Below are positions 27,011 to 40,062 of a DNA stretch of 64,000 nucleotides, piece by piece. This stretch comes from Proteromonas lacertae (lineage: Eukaryota; Sar; Bigyra; Opalinata; Proteromonadidae), in NCBI GenBank assembly GCA_002245135.1, contig NGBS01000321.1:1-64000 (forward strand), given 5' to 3'. Each line of letters starts with the position of its first letter. Position 1 is the stretch's first letter. The position numbers and the translations under genes are program-made. Below the pieces are notes generated by a model. That model ran no database searches and had not been told where the DNA came from. It worked only from the letters and a program-made list of their open reading frames with translations.

Positions 27011-30000
27011 TTATAAACTTAGTGAAATACATCTATAATTACACTTTATTCTAGAAAACTCCAAAGTAGAGAAAGATTCTTTCTTTATTTCTTCACATAA
27101 AAGTCTATAAAAATGAAAGTATTGTCTTTCACACGGGATTGTATTGATTATTATATTTTCTAATGCATAAGCAGCAATAAAATGAGATTTGACTAAATCT
27201 ATATTCAACCTTACAAATAACAATAGATAATCATCATTTTTCATTATTGGTTCAATGATACCATGAAAATCGGTTATTTGATGATATATCTATTTATAAA
27301 TATAATAATAATCAAATACATCTGATATAACTAAATCATATTGTTTCAAATTATCAAACATCTTCTCCAACAACAAAATATATTCATAAAAATGAGAAAA
27401 AGAATATTGTATAAAATGCTCTGTTACTGTAAATACTAATTTTCTAAACACTCTAGGTAATGATTCTCCAATATTTTCTATTTTTAACATTTCTTTTTTG
27501 TTATTCAATTCTTCAACAAATACACTCATCACTTTAAAGAATTCATCTTGAATTTGTTTTACATCTTCATCAGAATAGAAATCTATTGAGAATTGAGTTA
27601 CATAATATATTTAATACTATTAAGTTCTAAAAACTGATAGCATAATTCTTTCAGATTAACCAGTATGTATTTCTCTTCTATTGTAACTGTCTTAAACTTA
27701 TTGGCAGTAAAACAGAAATGATTATACCACTAAATAATAATAACAATAATAATAATTGAGTTTATATATACAACATTTTCAATATATCTTTCAGATTTTG
27801 AGTTCTTTATATCCATTTTTTTCATTACATTATATTTGGTGATTGAAATAAATTGATTAATAACTTCATCAGTTATAACCATTGGTAATAATAATCTGAG
27901 AGATTTCTTTGATGAATCTGTAATTATGTCTTCATAATACTTTCTTATTTCGTCAAAACACTATTAAAATTAATAAATCTTCATAATATACAATTGTTGA
28001 GAATTTCTCTCTATCTTTCTTCTCAAATGATGATCTATGGATATATAAATGCTACATTTAAATTAATTATACATCTTCACATTCTTAACAACATCATCAA
28101 TTGCTTTAAAATCACTGTAAACTTTTGGATTTAACGACTATAATATATACATTACTAATAAATACAATTTTTAGACATTCTGATATACTGCTGATTATGT
28201 TATAATACACTGGTTGTTTTGTTTGAAAATCTTTCAAAATTCTCTCGGTAATTGAAGCATTATTATGGATATTATTTTCAAATGAATTACTATTAGCATT
28301 ATCAGTTAATGGACGAATTTTTCTTGATGGTAGATTCTCTTTTGTTTGTGTATTCATTAAGTATTGTATTGACATTTGTATCAATAAACAGTTTTTACTA
28401 ATTAGACTTTTATTGTTAAATAATGGCAGATTATCTAACGGTATATGTTTCAACTTTGTTATTGAAAACTCAAACTGCTTTAAAGGAATATAAATACCAT
28501 TTATATTGCAAACTGATGCAGAATGTTTAATAAAACAGTTAATACACAAAGATTCATTACAACATACACAATGAACTATTTCTATTTGGTTTGATGAACA
28601 TTTTGAACAGCATAACTATGTTCATTAATATATAAATTATATAATATATACATCAGGTATTATGAATGAATTATCATCTGTTGAATAAGTCAAAATATGA
28701 AATAAATTCTCAACCTCATAAACTAATGATAGATAATTAAAAATATAATAATCCATTTCTTTATTTGTCTGAATATATATCAACATACTTCTATAACAAT
28801 TTAAATTGATAATAAATAAGTAAAGAAATACTTTTTAATTACATTTAAAAATGATAAAAGCAAATGAATCTCTTGATTCTTTCTAATAAATATTTGGTTT
28901 TGAATCACCATTAAATAAGATATTAAACATCCCAAGCTTTGTAACAATTCAGATTTTTTAATTGATTCAAGTAAATTTCTTGGTAATGAAAAGAATATTG
29001 CATTATAATTTGTGGTTAGAATTGAATCACTATCATCAAATGGACTAAAATCCAAATATCCAATAAATTTGGATAGAGTTTTTAGTATGTGTAATTTATG
29101 AATAATTCCCTAGTGTAATTATATAACAAGAAAGTATAAAATACTTTTATTTCATGTTTTTCTGATAATATTGTATATTGTTCAACAAATACATTCTTCA
29201 TATTAACCAATAACTTATAGTTTGTAGTATAATTCAAAAATAAATAAAAGAAATATTCTGTGTTGTTATATACGAGATCATTTGTGTTATATTGAGATTT
29301 GAATCTTTCTTGAAGCTTTTCAACTTTATCAGAACTAATTATGTCTAAATCTGATTCAACGTCTGATAATGTGTACTTTATAAAATATATAAATAAGAAT
29401 ATAGTAATACTTTAATCAATTGAGTAATGAAATATATACTAAACCAACCAATCAACTTATCATTAAATTTTGGGTTTTTATTTCCTCTAATATCTTCTTC
29501 CTATTATCATATTATTATGTGATATATTAATACAGAATAGAAATAATGAACAGTTCTCTTCATATTCATTTTGAATTTATCCAATAAACCAGCATTCATA
29601 GAATTAATGTTATTCTATTATATAGAGTAAATATATATTTATTTAAATACATTATAATCTTTAAATAATAAAGCTAACCAAGTTCTTATCTTTGTCTTAA
29701 GTGTAGTTGTTTGAGGAGAGAAATGTTCATCTGGTAATAGTTGAGTAATATATATTTCATAAATAGATTTATCATTTACTAAATTGTTCAATAAATTATA
29801 ATCATTATTTGGAAATGATTTATTTATTTCATATTTTGGTATAATAGTTGATAATGTCTTTGAAGATTGTGAAATAATCTGTGATATTGAAATATTTGAT
29901 ATTTGCTAAATGGAATAGAAAAAAAATAAAAATACTTCATAATATTGTCTGTAATTTTCTAAATAATTCCAAGTCACAGTCATAAAGTATTTAATGTTAC

Positions 30001-30823
30001 TAAAACTCTGGAAATATTTTATTTCTTTGATGATTAAATTATGATTTGGAACATTCATATGTTTAATAATGAAATTTATTTCTTTAGTAACAGAAGGTAC
30101 TTTTAGTGTTAAGATTAATAGAGAATATAGCTGAGATAAAACATCAAGTTCTTTTTTCTTTGTCACTTCAGCTGGTTCAATATTGGCAGTATTGATTGTT
30201 GTAATTGTTGTTGTAGATTGTACATTTGATGATGATGATGATGATGTAATAGGTTTATTTTCTACTGATAACTTCAAATCTTGTAATAATCTTCTTTCAA
30301 ATAAAGTATTTTTATCATCTTCATTAACAGCTTCTGGAGTTGTAAATAGAGTATTCTTGATGGGATTGGTTAATAAAGCTGAAGAAGGATTGCAAGAAGA
30401 TATTAGTAATGTTCTTACACGTTTTTGACCTTTCTACAAGAGATAAAAATAATTATACTTTTGAATGTGGTTTAATTGGAGTTGGAATTGGTTGATCATT
30501 GTTTTCTACTATTTTTACTGGTGTTGGAACAGGCGGTTTTCTTGTTAATTCATCACTACATAATCCAATTTCATATGCAAGTAATGAAAGGAGCGAATTA
30601 CTAATGTTTATCAGATTGTAGAGATATTTATGATCATTTATGTTATTTACCGTTTTATCTTCCTCTTGAATTTTATTGGTGTTATTGAATATCTAAATAC
30701 CTAAATAAATGCAATATACATAACAATATATTTCATCTGTTTCAAAAATATCAGATAATAGCATTTTTCCATCACATATGCTTTGTACTATATTATCAAT
30801 ATTTAAAACTGCCTGTGACATGC
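27011..30823 (-). CDS. Large multi-exon protein with a B-box-like zinc motif; weak codanin-1 resemblance
   Basis: The ATG at 30823 begins MSQAVLNIDNIVQSICDG; the stop is at 27011-27013. Many GTAT..AG introns of about 25-65 bp interrupt it, so exon borders in 27540-28110 and 29060-29480 are only approximate. I can read through roughly 1,000 residues. A low-complexity Ser/Thr stretch lies near 30210-30260. A Cys/His cluster coded at about 28540-28620 reads LCCSKCSS..CVCCNESLCINCFIKH, like a B-box zinc finger. Two short stretches, ILKTLSKFIGYLDFSPF and ITERILKDFQTKQPVYYN, resemble conserved parts of codanin-1, a cytoplasmic regulator of the histone chaperone ASF1. That likeness is from memory and is weak. 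It could equally be a lineage-specific protein. Confidence 0.5.
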
Positions 30824-31002
30824 CTCTATGTAAGAAAACTCAAAAATCAGTTTCAAAAAATATATTCGTTTTATAATTCCAAAAAAACACCAAAATATTC
30901 AAAATAAAAAATAAAAGAAATAAATAAGATATTAAAAATAAATACTATCATACATAAATATATATCTGTTGAAGTAACCTAAAAGTTAATATAGTATGTA
31001 AT

Positions 31003-32203
31003 CTAAAAAGGAGAGTCATCAGAAGGTAAAGGATAAATTTTTGGACTAAATATTGGTTTTACTACAGAAGATGAATTGGCAGCAGATCTGAAATGTTGTT
31101 TTACCACAGAAGATGAGTTAGTTGCAGATCGAAAATTTGATGTTTGTGGTGTAACTGCTGATTTATGACTCAATCTTTTACTTGATAGTGACTGTGGTAA
31201 TAAATACATTTTATTGGACGATTCTCTGTCAACTCTTTTACAATATCCAAATTCCCTTCGAATCTCATAAATAAAATTAGCTAAAATAGATTGATGGTTT
31301 GAATGAATAGTTCTATATTCGGTATAATACAGTGGAGGTTTTTTTGTTAGTAATCTTTCGATTCTATCATAACAACCTTCATTAGGCAACTCTTCTATAA
31401 CTTTGCTGTTTCCGAGATTATTGTAGTATTTAATTCTCCGCTTTATAGTATTGTATTCCTTAAATCCAACAAAATTTTCTACTATTGACAGTTGAAGTTT
31501 TTCAAATGTTGATGTGATTGTTTGTGATGAATGAACTACTCTAAGTACATCATCCATGGATATTTTTTCATTCTTTTCTATTTGTTGAAGGAATATTTTT
31601 ACCATAACATCATCTTTTACATCTGAGCTAATTTCTTCTAGAAATTTTATCACTTCATCATAGGAGAGATTTATATTACTTTGTATGCCTGATATAGACA
31701 TCATAACTATTGACATTATATAATAATAAGAAATATACTCCTAATTTTCTCATCCAGTGAGAAGAAAGCAAATATACCTAAAAATGGAATAAAATTATCT
31801 AAACTAACATGACGTTCTATATGAATATAACAACAAATTATATATACTATCGTTTTTGAAGTAATCTTGAAAACCCTTCATATCGTTAAACCCCAGATAG
31901 TCTAAAAAATCTGAAACTAAAATATAAGGACAAGACTGATCTCTCTTCCATAAACACAAGTATTTGTATTGCCAAATGGAAATCTCATAGTTGTTCACTA
32001 CATAAAATATTAAAAAACAAATATACGACACAACACTTCAGCTGTCTGTTTACTGACTTTATTTAGTGGGTATATGAGTCTATTCTTGTAATGACTTCTT
32101 AGCGACTTCTTTAAATCCGACAGATAGTTGTCCTAAAAAATATAGACCATGAATATACCATCGTTTTAACCGTAGAAATCTCAACGGTCTGTGATTCTCT
32201 CAT
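31003..32203 (-). CDS. Degenerate EF-hand-type (calcineurin-B/recoverin-like) protein
   Basis: Five exons (32203-32159, 32132-32027, 31997-31848, 31816-31739, 31706-31003) join to 360 residues, with introns of 26-32 bp. The first about 230 residues follow the helix-loop-helix layout of calcineurin-B-like proteins: VSLDNFIPFLGIFAFFSLDEKIR, then INLSYDEVIKFLEEI, then KISMDDVLRVV. The loops lack a full set of acidic Ca-binding residues, so calcium binding is doubtful. The C-terminal 130 residues are basic and Ser-rich, with a short repeated motif NSSSVVK. It lies 100 bp downstream of EDRF1 on the same strand. The family call is an inference from the helix pattern. Confidence 0.55.
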
Positions 32204-32303
32204 TAAAAAATTTTAAAAAAAATACTCATCCGTTTGTTAATCTCAATTTATTCTATACACAGAATAATATAAAAAAAATATATGTATTAAAAATATTTTT
32301 TAA

Positions 32304-32943
32304 CTATATGTTGGACTGAGTAACAATATTCTTGACATCTTCCATTAAATCAAAAAATTTCTTATCTTTACCCCTCAGTATAATGGCGAAGAGAGAGTGA
32401 TATAAACATCTGTACTTGTCATTAGCTGGTAAATTAAGTTCATTAGCACATCGAATTACTGTTTGACATAACTATTAGATACATAGAATTAAAAAAATAT
32501 ATTATACATTCGATAATAGTTTAGATATTGTCTGTAAATGTAAATAATCTTCTTGAGGATGTAATTTACTAGAGATTTTTATTAAATAACCATATATTAG
32601 TTTAAAACAATCATGATAGTTGTGCAATTTCTGTAATCCACTACATCACATAATAAATGATAATAATAATACTTTTTATTAGATGCTAAAAATGAGTAAA
32701 ATATAAACAATTGATTCAATACAGCTGCAACTTTAGCATCATAGTATTGATCATATTCTCTATATATAAAATATAATGAATAATACAGTAATAAATCAAA
32801 ACACTTTGTATAATAAAACTTGGCTAATGTAACTGTATTTTTCATCTGTTTCTGATCACTGTTTGTTGATGTTTGACAGATAACTGATTGTAGAGCTCCT
32901 AAATGATAATATAATGCTGTTACTTGACTATAATTCTCCTATA

Positions 32944-32982
<39 letters not shown>

Positions 32983-35377
32983 CAATAATACTTGTGATTG
33001 ATATATTTCTAAAGCATTTTCTAAATACATCAAAGAGTGTTGTTTTGTTGTGTTATAATTACCAATATAAATATGTTTCAATTGATTATACAATCTTACA
33101 CCATATATTAAACAACACATAGCTTTTTCAGATAATAATTGTTTCATTAATCTCTGAGTATCGTCATTCTTATTCTTTCTCAATATATTAATACCTTCTT
33201 CACATAACTTTATTGACTGTAAATGACAGTCATTTTGTTTTGTAGTGATTGGTCCTTCTAACATTTCTTCATTCTGTATATTCACTTCATCGTTTGCATC
33301 AACTTGTAAAGCAATATGTTTCATTAAAGTTGCACTGTTGTAATATAATAGTCCTATATTAATAATATCACCAATCTTCATAAATGACTGTATTCCCATA
33401 TCATAAGCATCAATTGAATCATAATACCTCCTTTCTTTCATATAACTCCTGCCTAATTCATTGTAAGTATAACCTAATTTATGATAATATTGAAATTTCT
33501 CTTCGGGTTGGATATTTGGAGACTGTAGTGCTTGATTGTAACAATATAGTGATAATCGACTATAACATTCAACTCCGTCTATTAATGCTAAACTATCACC
33601 TTTAGGTAGTTCTATATCAGGTGATTTCTTTTGTATAATTTCAAATATATTTTTATACTGTGATAATGGTGGAATATTTTGTTTATCTTTATAATTTTGT
33701 GATATTTCAAAGAAGATATCTCCTAAATGACCCATCAACATTGGTGATTCAATATCTGTTGTTAATGTAACTGCAGTTTCAAACGAAGATAATGATAATG
33801 TAATTGCTTTTTGAGATAACTATAAAAATACATGATAATACATAATAATACATGTATTTGTGACTGTCTAATATAACATAAAAAACATTCATATCTCATC
33901 TGAGTTAATCTCTCTTCTAAATCTTTACATATTGTTTCTTCAATCTCATCATCTTGATGTTCTGCATCACTATTAAGTATCTCTATTCGATGTCTTATTA
34001 GCGTTATTGCTTGAGTTAAATCATCAATTGCATTGGCTACATATTCTAACCTTTCTTTTGCATCTTTCTTATCAATTTTCTCTTTTTCCATTTGTATATA
34101 TGCCTTTGATAATTGACTATGTACATTTATTAATAACATGAAATTCTTTCCATCAATATCATTTAATTCCTATATGCAAATAAATAAATAAATAAATACT
34201 TGTAACAAAGACATTGCTTTTTTCAATAACAATAATTTGTCATCTATTTCTACATCCTTCATCTGAGCTTGTCTCAAACACATTGTCGCCATCATATACT
34301 TCCAATATGTTTGATTTTTTTCAGTTTTTAATGAAGTTAAACTAAACAATCTCACTCCCTTACCACCTTCTTCTCTTAACATCCAATATGTGCCAGTATC
34401 TTGTTTACATTCGTTTTGTAGAAATGTTAATAGTGTTTTACTGTTACGTTGTAATACATTTTCATCAAAAGCTGTAAATCCACCTACACTAGGAAGATCA
34501 GATACTAAATGTTTCTCACTTTTCACTATCTTTCCATTATCATATGTGTTAATGATTGAATATTTTGCATTATTTAATAGACTTTCAAAGTAATAGCACT
34601 TATATAATTCTGAAGTTAATTCTGTTTTTATATCATGGACAAAATAACATGATATTGATCCATCTGCTTCTAATACTAACGGAGCGTTACTTTGTAATGT
34701 CATTTTAAATCCGTTAATATTACATTCGATTATTCTTGGTTTAAGATTGATGCTTTTTATATGTTCAATATCAGATGTTGACTATTTATATAATAAATGT
34801 ATATATATTTAATATTATTTATATACATCTTTATTGGCATTTTTACTTAACTCATATATATGCTTCCTTAATGATTTGAATCGTTTTTCTTCTTCTTTTA
34901 TTGAAGATGATGAAAAAGAAGATGGATGAAAGTCTTTAATTCCCTTTTCTGCTAAATATTCTAATAGCTGTTGAGGTATGTCTGAAGGAGGTAATTCACC
35001 ATCTAAAACCAAAGAATTGCCTATCCTATGAATAATTAGTGAAAGATATTTGTTTGAAGAGACAGCAGTCAATAAACTGCATATATCATAACTACTACCC
35101 AAAAATTGAGCAGATTTAAGATATGGAGCAAAAGAAACAAGAGAGTTTTCGTTAAAAAATTCCTACATTAATAATGATAACTTTAAAAATATACTAATTC
35201 ATCATCAATTGCATAATCTTCTGTATCAGAAATAAAAGGAGCTGGAAGGACTGTTAATAGAGAAGATTGTTCTGATGTTGTTAATAACCACTTATTTTCA
35301 GTAGAATCCTCATTTAATTCTGATTTATACTCATCTGCCAGTATTGGTTCAAACTGACTCTCGCTAATTTTGTCCAT
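32304..35377 (-). CDS. EDRF1: EDRF1-family tetratricopeptide protein
   Basis: Nine exons join in frame to 928 residues. Introns lie at 35163-35194, 34782-34826, 34170-34199, 33820-33851, 32939-32991, 32760-32786, 32641-32672 and 32472-32507. The N-terminus carries LSLIIHRIGNSLVLDGELPP, matching the conserved 'HRxGxTLLLDE' signature of EDRF1. The region coded at about 32990-34780 holds helical TPR-like repeats, for example KFQYYHKLGYTYNELGRSYM followed by YYDSIDAYDMGIQSFMKI. EDRF1 proteins are conserved from plants to animals, are nuclear in animals, and have no defined biochemical activity. The length is on the short side for the family. Confidence 0.75.
32946..32982. repeat. (AT)n microsatellite inside an EDRF1 intron
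   Basis: About 17 AT units fill most of the 53-bp intron 32939-32991, making it one of the longest introns in the window. Length polymorphism would explain the unusual size. Confidence 0.9.
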
Positions 35378-35512
35378 TTACTCAAATTTAAAAATGAGTT
35401 CACGATCTGCTCAGATTCACTCAAATCATGTTTGTTTTATAATACAATCAATAAAACAACATTCACAACAAAGCATATTTTACATTTATACAAATAATAA
35501 TTACAAAAAATG

Positions 35513-38487
35513 TTATACATCGTTTTTCCTATTTTCATCCAAGAATTGTTTATAATTAGCATATTCTGCACTTTTAAGAAATTCTGGGAATATTTCCTTC
35601 TCCATGTATTGTAACACTTCTTTCTGTAATATTAAAAACATATTAGGAGTTGGATTCTCTATCTGTTCAGTAGTTATTGTATTTTCTATAGAAATTGGCA
35701 ATTTCGCATTTGAAGATAAATATTTCGAAAAAATCTTCTTTGCTTTTACTTTCAACAACCCTTGAGCAGGTATTAAAGAATACTCTTCCACTTCTAAATA
35801 AAACAACAAATTCGAATTTAAATTCATTCTTTCACAATATAATTTCAAATAATTACAACCAATCGGATGTTTAACACATTCTGCTACAGATGTGCAAGCT
35901 TTTGTTTCTTCAGTAGTATCATATACAGTAAATCTCCTCTTATTCTCCTTCTTATCATTATTCTTTATCTCTTCTAATAGTTTTGGGAAATAATCACTTT
36001 GTTGAAATGTTGGGAATAATGTTTTCATAAATTCTTCAATCTCTATTTGTGCTGTATTGAAGACATTTGGATTGTTATCTTTCTCTTCAATTGCTTTCTT
36101 TACTTTTTCTTTTATTTCATCATTTATACAGACAGGTTGACGAGCTTCAGGTGATATATACCTTGTATAAATCTTATTAGCTCTGTTTAAACTATACTGT
36201 GAAGTCGGTGTTCTTTTATATTCTTCAACATCTACCCAAAAGAATATATTTGCTTCAATATATTGTGATGATAAATAATCTTTAAAGTATCTATTATAGG
36301 ATGGTTCTCTCAATATATCCATAAATGAAATACTACAAGGTTCATTCTTCTTTAAATCTACTCCATTTTCATGTTCTTCTAGATTAGCTATATATTGTCT
36401 ATATTCATTACTGAGTATAAATGTATTGTATTCTTCTGTTTCTAAAATTGCATAACACTCTTGAACTATTGGCTGAAACAAAGAGTCGTTACAATTATCA
36501 GTTAAACCTATTTTTCTACAAACTCCTCTTTTAAAAGAATCTTCTAATGGAATTTCTAATTTCGTACCTCTTTGAATATATTTCGTATATATTTTCCTAG
36601 CTCTTCCCATTTTATATAATATTTGAGATCTTGGAATTGTATTAAAATCCTTCACTTCATTTATAAATAAGACTAAATTTTTATTTACACTATTTACTAA
36701 GAAAGTCTCAAACAATTGACATAATGGTCGATTATTAATTATTTCTTCTAATGTGAATAACTTTGCACCAGTAATTTCAGCTAATTCTTTCACATTTAAC
36801 ATTTGAGTTTTCTTCATATCTCTTGTATTTCTTTCATTCAAAAATTCTTTATATTCTTGACTTTGAAAGAATTCATCTACAAAATTATTCTGAATCAAAT
36901 TGAATATAAAATCACTTGCTCTATCAAAGGCTTTGTATGGATAACAATTATCATTTTCATTCCAATTGGATAGTTTATTCACAATTTCATCTTGTAGGTG
37001 ATAATCATCTATCACTTGATTATCACCTCCATTTCTAATATATTTATGATATATTTCAGATGCTTCACTTAGAAAAAATTCACGATTTAATATTTTATCT
37101 AAATCTGTAACAGCATTATTATTAAAATTAGTTGTAGTTGTAGTAGAATGAGGAGTAGTATTTGTTAATATATTTAATTGTTTTAAAGACACATTTCTTT
37201 TAGTTACAATTGGTGGTAAAATGCTTCTATGTGAAGGTGGTGATAGTTCTTCAGTTGTTCCTCCTGAATCTTCTGCTTTTACTGTCTTTGATATTGATCT
37301 TGTACTACTTCGTCGATCATTATTACTTATACTCAATCTAGAATTTATACTATTAGTTGAACATCTAGATCTTGCGATTGAAGTTCTTACATATTCAACT
37401 CGTAATGGATTACTAAATAAAGCATTAAAATCAGCTACAGCTAAATAAAAATTTAAATTATCTACAGCATCTAATCTTGTTAAATATTTTTTGAAATAAA
37501 AACATTTTCTACTGGAAGTTAAAATGTCTTCTAGTTTTGCTCTTTTACTATTTACATCTATTGCAGTTTGTTTCATATCAAGTGTATTTTCATATCGTTT
37601 TCTAGCTTCATAATTGTATAAGAACGCACTACTAGGTTTCTCTTCTGGTACACTTTCTAATTTCTGCATAAACTGTGGATAAATATCATGTGAAAGGAAA
37701 TAGTATATTTCTTCTTGAAAACATCTGAATAAATCTGAACTTGGACATTCATTGGATAATAATATATCATTTATTTCTTCTCTTTCCATTTGTTCTATTG
37801 GAATAGGACATGGAGCTGAATAAACTATATATCTGTTATTAATCTCATTGGCTCGGCTTGTCTTAAATTCACTTTTAGGTAATGTACTAAAATCTGCAAC
37901 TTCTAACCAGAAATTATAACAATTATAATAAACTAAATAATCATAAGTGGTTGGGTCTTTTGGATTGTATGTGTCTTTAAGATATACTTGGAATCGATGT
38001 GCTAAAACTGAATCTTTTAATGTTCTTTTTAACGAATATTGAGGTTCTGGAGTTGTTCCAGTTCTATAGATACCTATACTTCTTTTTGATAAACACAATT
38101 TCAATTCACCTGCTGCACCACTTTTATGGTTTTCAGCAATATAAGCGCTTTTAATTACAGCTGATTTACGATTTGAAAAATTACTTCTAGATTTTTGACC
38201 AGACGTTGCCCTTGGAGAGATAATACTTCCAGAATTTTCAACAGCAATTCTATTGATGATAATAATTAACAGAACAAAAAATACGTTTTTGGAGATATCA
38301 TATGTCCTTGACAATTTGGATCCGTTCCAGCCCTAGTCTGTCTTCCAAATAAAGTTGATGTGGTGCCCTTACCTGTTAATTGTTTATGACTTGTTGAAGG
38401 AGGTGATTGTACACTAGTCATACAACCTTCCACGGACAGAGATATATCTTTCGGTTGAACTCGCTGTTTTGATCTTCCACAACCCAT
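35513..38487 (-). CDS. Five-RGS-domain protein with acylation-type N-terminus
   Basis: The start ATG at 38487 gives MGCGRSKQRVQ. One 35-bp intron (38250-38284) joins in frame to a total of 979 residues. Gly2 and Cys3 followed by basic residues are what N-myristoylation plus palmitoylation needs, as in Src-type and G-alpha proteins. Five RGS domains follow at about residues 135-270, 310-530 (with a long Ser-rich insert), 585-710, 735-850 and 860-970. Each shows the pattern L/F..YL......L.F...V.DF or EEY, then a helix with YxKYI, and a closing FxxSxEY. RGS domains speed GTP hydrolysis by G-alpha subunits. Not all five need be active. A role as a membrane-tethered multivalent G-protein regulator is inferred. 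Confidence 0.85.
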
Positions 38488-38607
38488 CAAAATTCTCTTT
38501 GATCAAAAACGAAAGGTTTGATAAACAAGCCTTTTCGATTTGTTGATTCAAGCCAAATTTGAATTTGAATTTAAAATTGATTTTTTCTCATCGATTAAGG
38601 TGAAAAT

Positions 38608-39963
38608 ATGGATAAAAACAATGAAAAGTATATAAAAGATGAAAAATATATCAAAACCATTGCTGATAAAACAATTCAATCACTTGATTCCTTACAGAAA
38701 GTAGATGGCTTTGATGAGTTTAGAAAATTGCTAAATGAAAATTTAGAATCGATAATACATCCAAAAATAGAAAATGATCATTCTGATCAAACTGGCTTTA
38801 AAAATGGATTATTTAATCTTTCACCATTGCCAGAACCTCCTCATCTTAATTTTCAAACACATAGTAATACCAAACAAAATATTTTAAAGAATTTAACAGA
38901 ATTTGAAAATGGTTATTTCAAAATTGATTCAGATATTCAAAGCAATAGAAGTGAGAAATCTAATTCATCAACACCAATTCCAATAGAATATAATAATAAT
39001 AATCAAAAAGAATCGATAACTAATAAATATTCAACGCAACCACATCAAAATCAATACATTTTTCCATCTCCAAAACCTATTCAATCTCCTCTTCCACCAC
39101 CACCACCACCACCTCCTCAGCCTCAACCACAAGTTAAACAGCAGTTTATATCTCCTCCTCTACCTCATCCACAAGAACATCCAAAACAACAACAACAACA
39201 ACAACAACAATACATTCCATCTCCATCACACCAAATAGAACCTGAATATACCTCATCTTACACTCCTAAACAGCAATATATTCCATCTCCTATTCCATCA
39301 CAACGCCAACAACAATATATCAAATCTTCACCATCACCATCACCATTACCATATTATCCATCTCCACAGAATATTCAATCATATAAATATCCTCCATCTA
39401 CAACAGCAACACAAACTACTCCAAGAGTTGTATATCCATCTAATAGAAATGAATATGAAATACACAGAAATATATCGCCAGAATCATACAAGAAAGATGA
39501 AAAAATAAATACTCATTATCATTATTACATTCCGCCATGTCAATCATCTGTAGAAGATAAACCAATACCACGTCATCAACATCAACCACCACCACAATGT
39601 AATTATTACAATCACAACCATCATCATCACCATCATCATCATAATGATAGAAATGATGAAAATGAATATTGTTATAGAAACAGATTATCTTCACCATCAT
39701 CTTTATCTCTACCCCCATCAAAATACTTTTCATCTTCAACAAAAGAAGATTTCAGTTACCATAAACATCATCCACATTTCGACAGTATTAAATACGATGA
39801 TTATAACATTTATAAATCATATCCGCAAAGAAGTTATAAAGAGTATCAATTGAAAGCAAGACCATTACAGTCAAATTATTTACAAAATAAATATGAATGT
39901 TTGAAAAGAAAAACAAATTTTGTTTCACCAGATTTTGTATTAGATTTATCTTGTTCTTCATAA
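38608..39963 (+). CDS. Pro/Gln/His-rich low-complexity protein, function unknown
   Basis: This is an uninterrupted 451-codon frame. Residues 1-60 are predicted helical (IADKTIQSLDSLQKVDGF). The rest is low complexity: a nine-proline run, polyglutamine, repeats of YIPSP, and a histidine run coded near 39619-39642. Tyr and Ser are frequent throughout. It starts 120 bp from the divergent RGS gene. No known domain is recognised. A disordered scaffold or RNA-granule protein is possible, but nothing in the sequence proves it. Confidence 0.7.
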   Translation: MDKNNEKYIKDEKYIKTIADKTIQSLDSLQKVDGFDEFRKLLNENLESIIHPKIENDHSDQTGFKNGLFNLSPLPEPPHLNFQTHSNTKQNILKNLTEFENGYFKIDSDIQSNRSEKSNSSTPIPIEYNNNNQKESITNKYSTQPHQNQYIFPSPKPIQSPLPPPPPPPPQPQPQVKQQFISPPLPHPQEHPKQQQQQQQQYIPSPSHQIEPEYTSSYTPKQQYIPSPIPSQRQQQYIKSSPSPSPLPYYPSPQNIQSYKYPPSTTATQTTPRVVYPSNRNEYEIHRNISPESYKKDEKINTHYHYYIPPCQSSVEDKPIPRHQHQPPPQCNYYNHNHHHHHHHHNDRNDENEYCYRNRLSSPSSLSLPPSKYFSSSTKEDFSYHKHHPHFDSIKYDDYNIYKSYPQRSYKEYQLKARPLQSNYLQNKYECLKRKTNFVSPDFVLDLSCSS

Positions 39964-40062
39964 TTAATTTGTATATTTTTTATTAGTTTTGTTTTATTTT
40001 TTATACAAATAACAAACAAATCAATAAAAATAAGTGTTATATAATAATAATAATACTATTTA

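Noticed and set aside
32946-32982. AT run as a replication origin or centromere element
   Set aside because: It is a simple microsatellite inside a normal intron.
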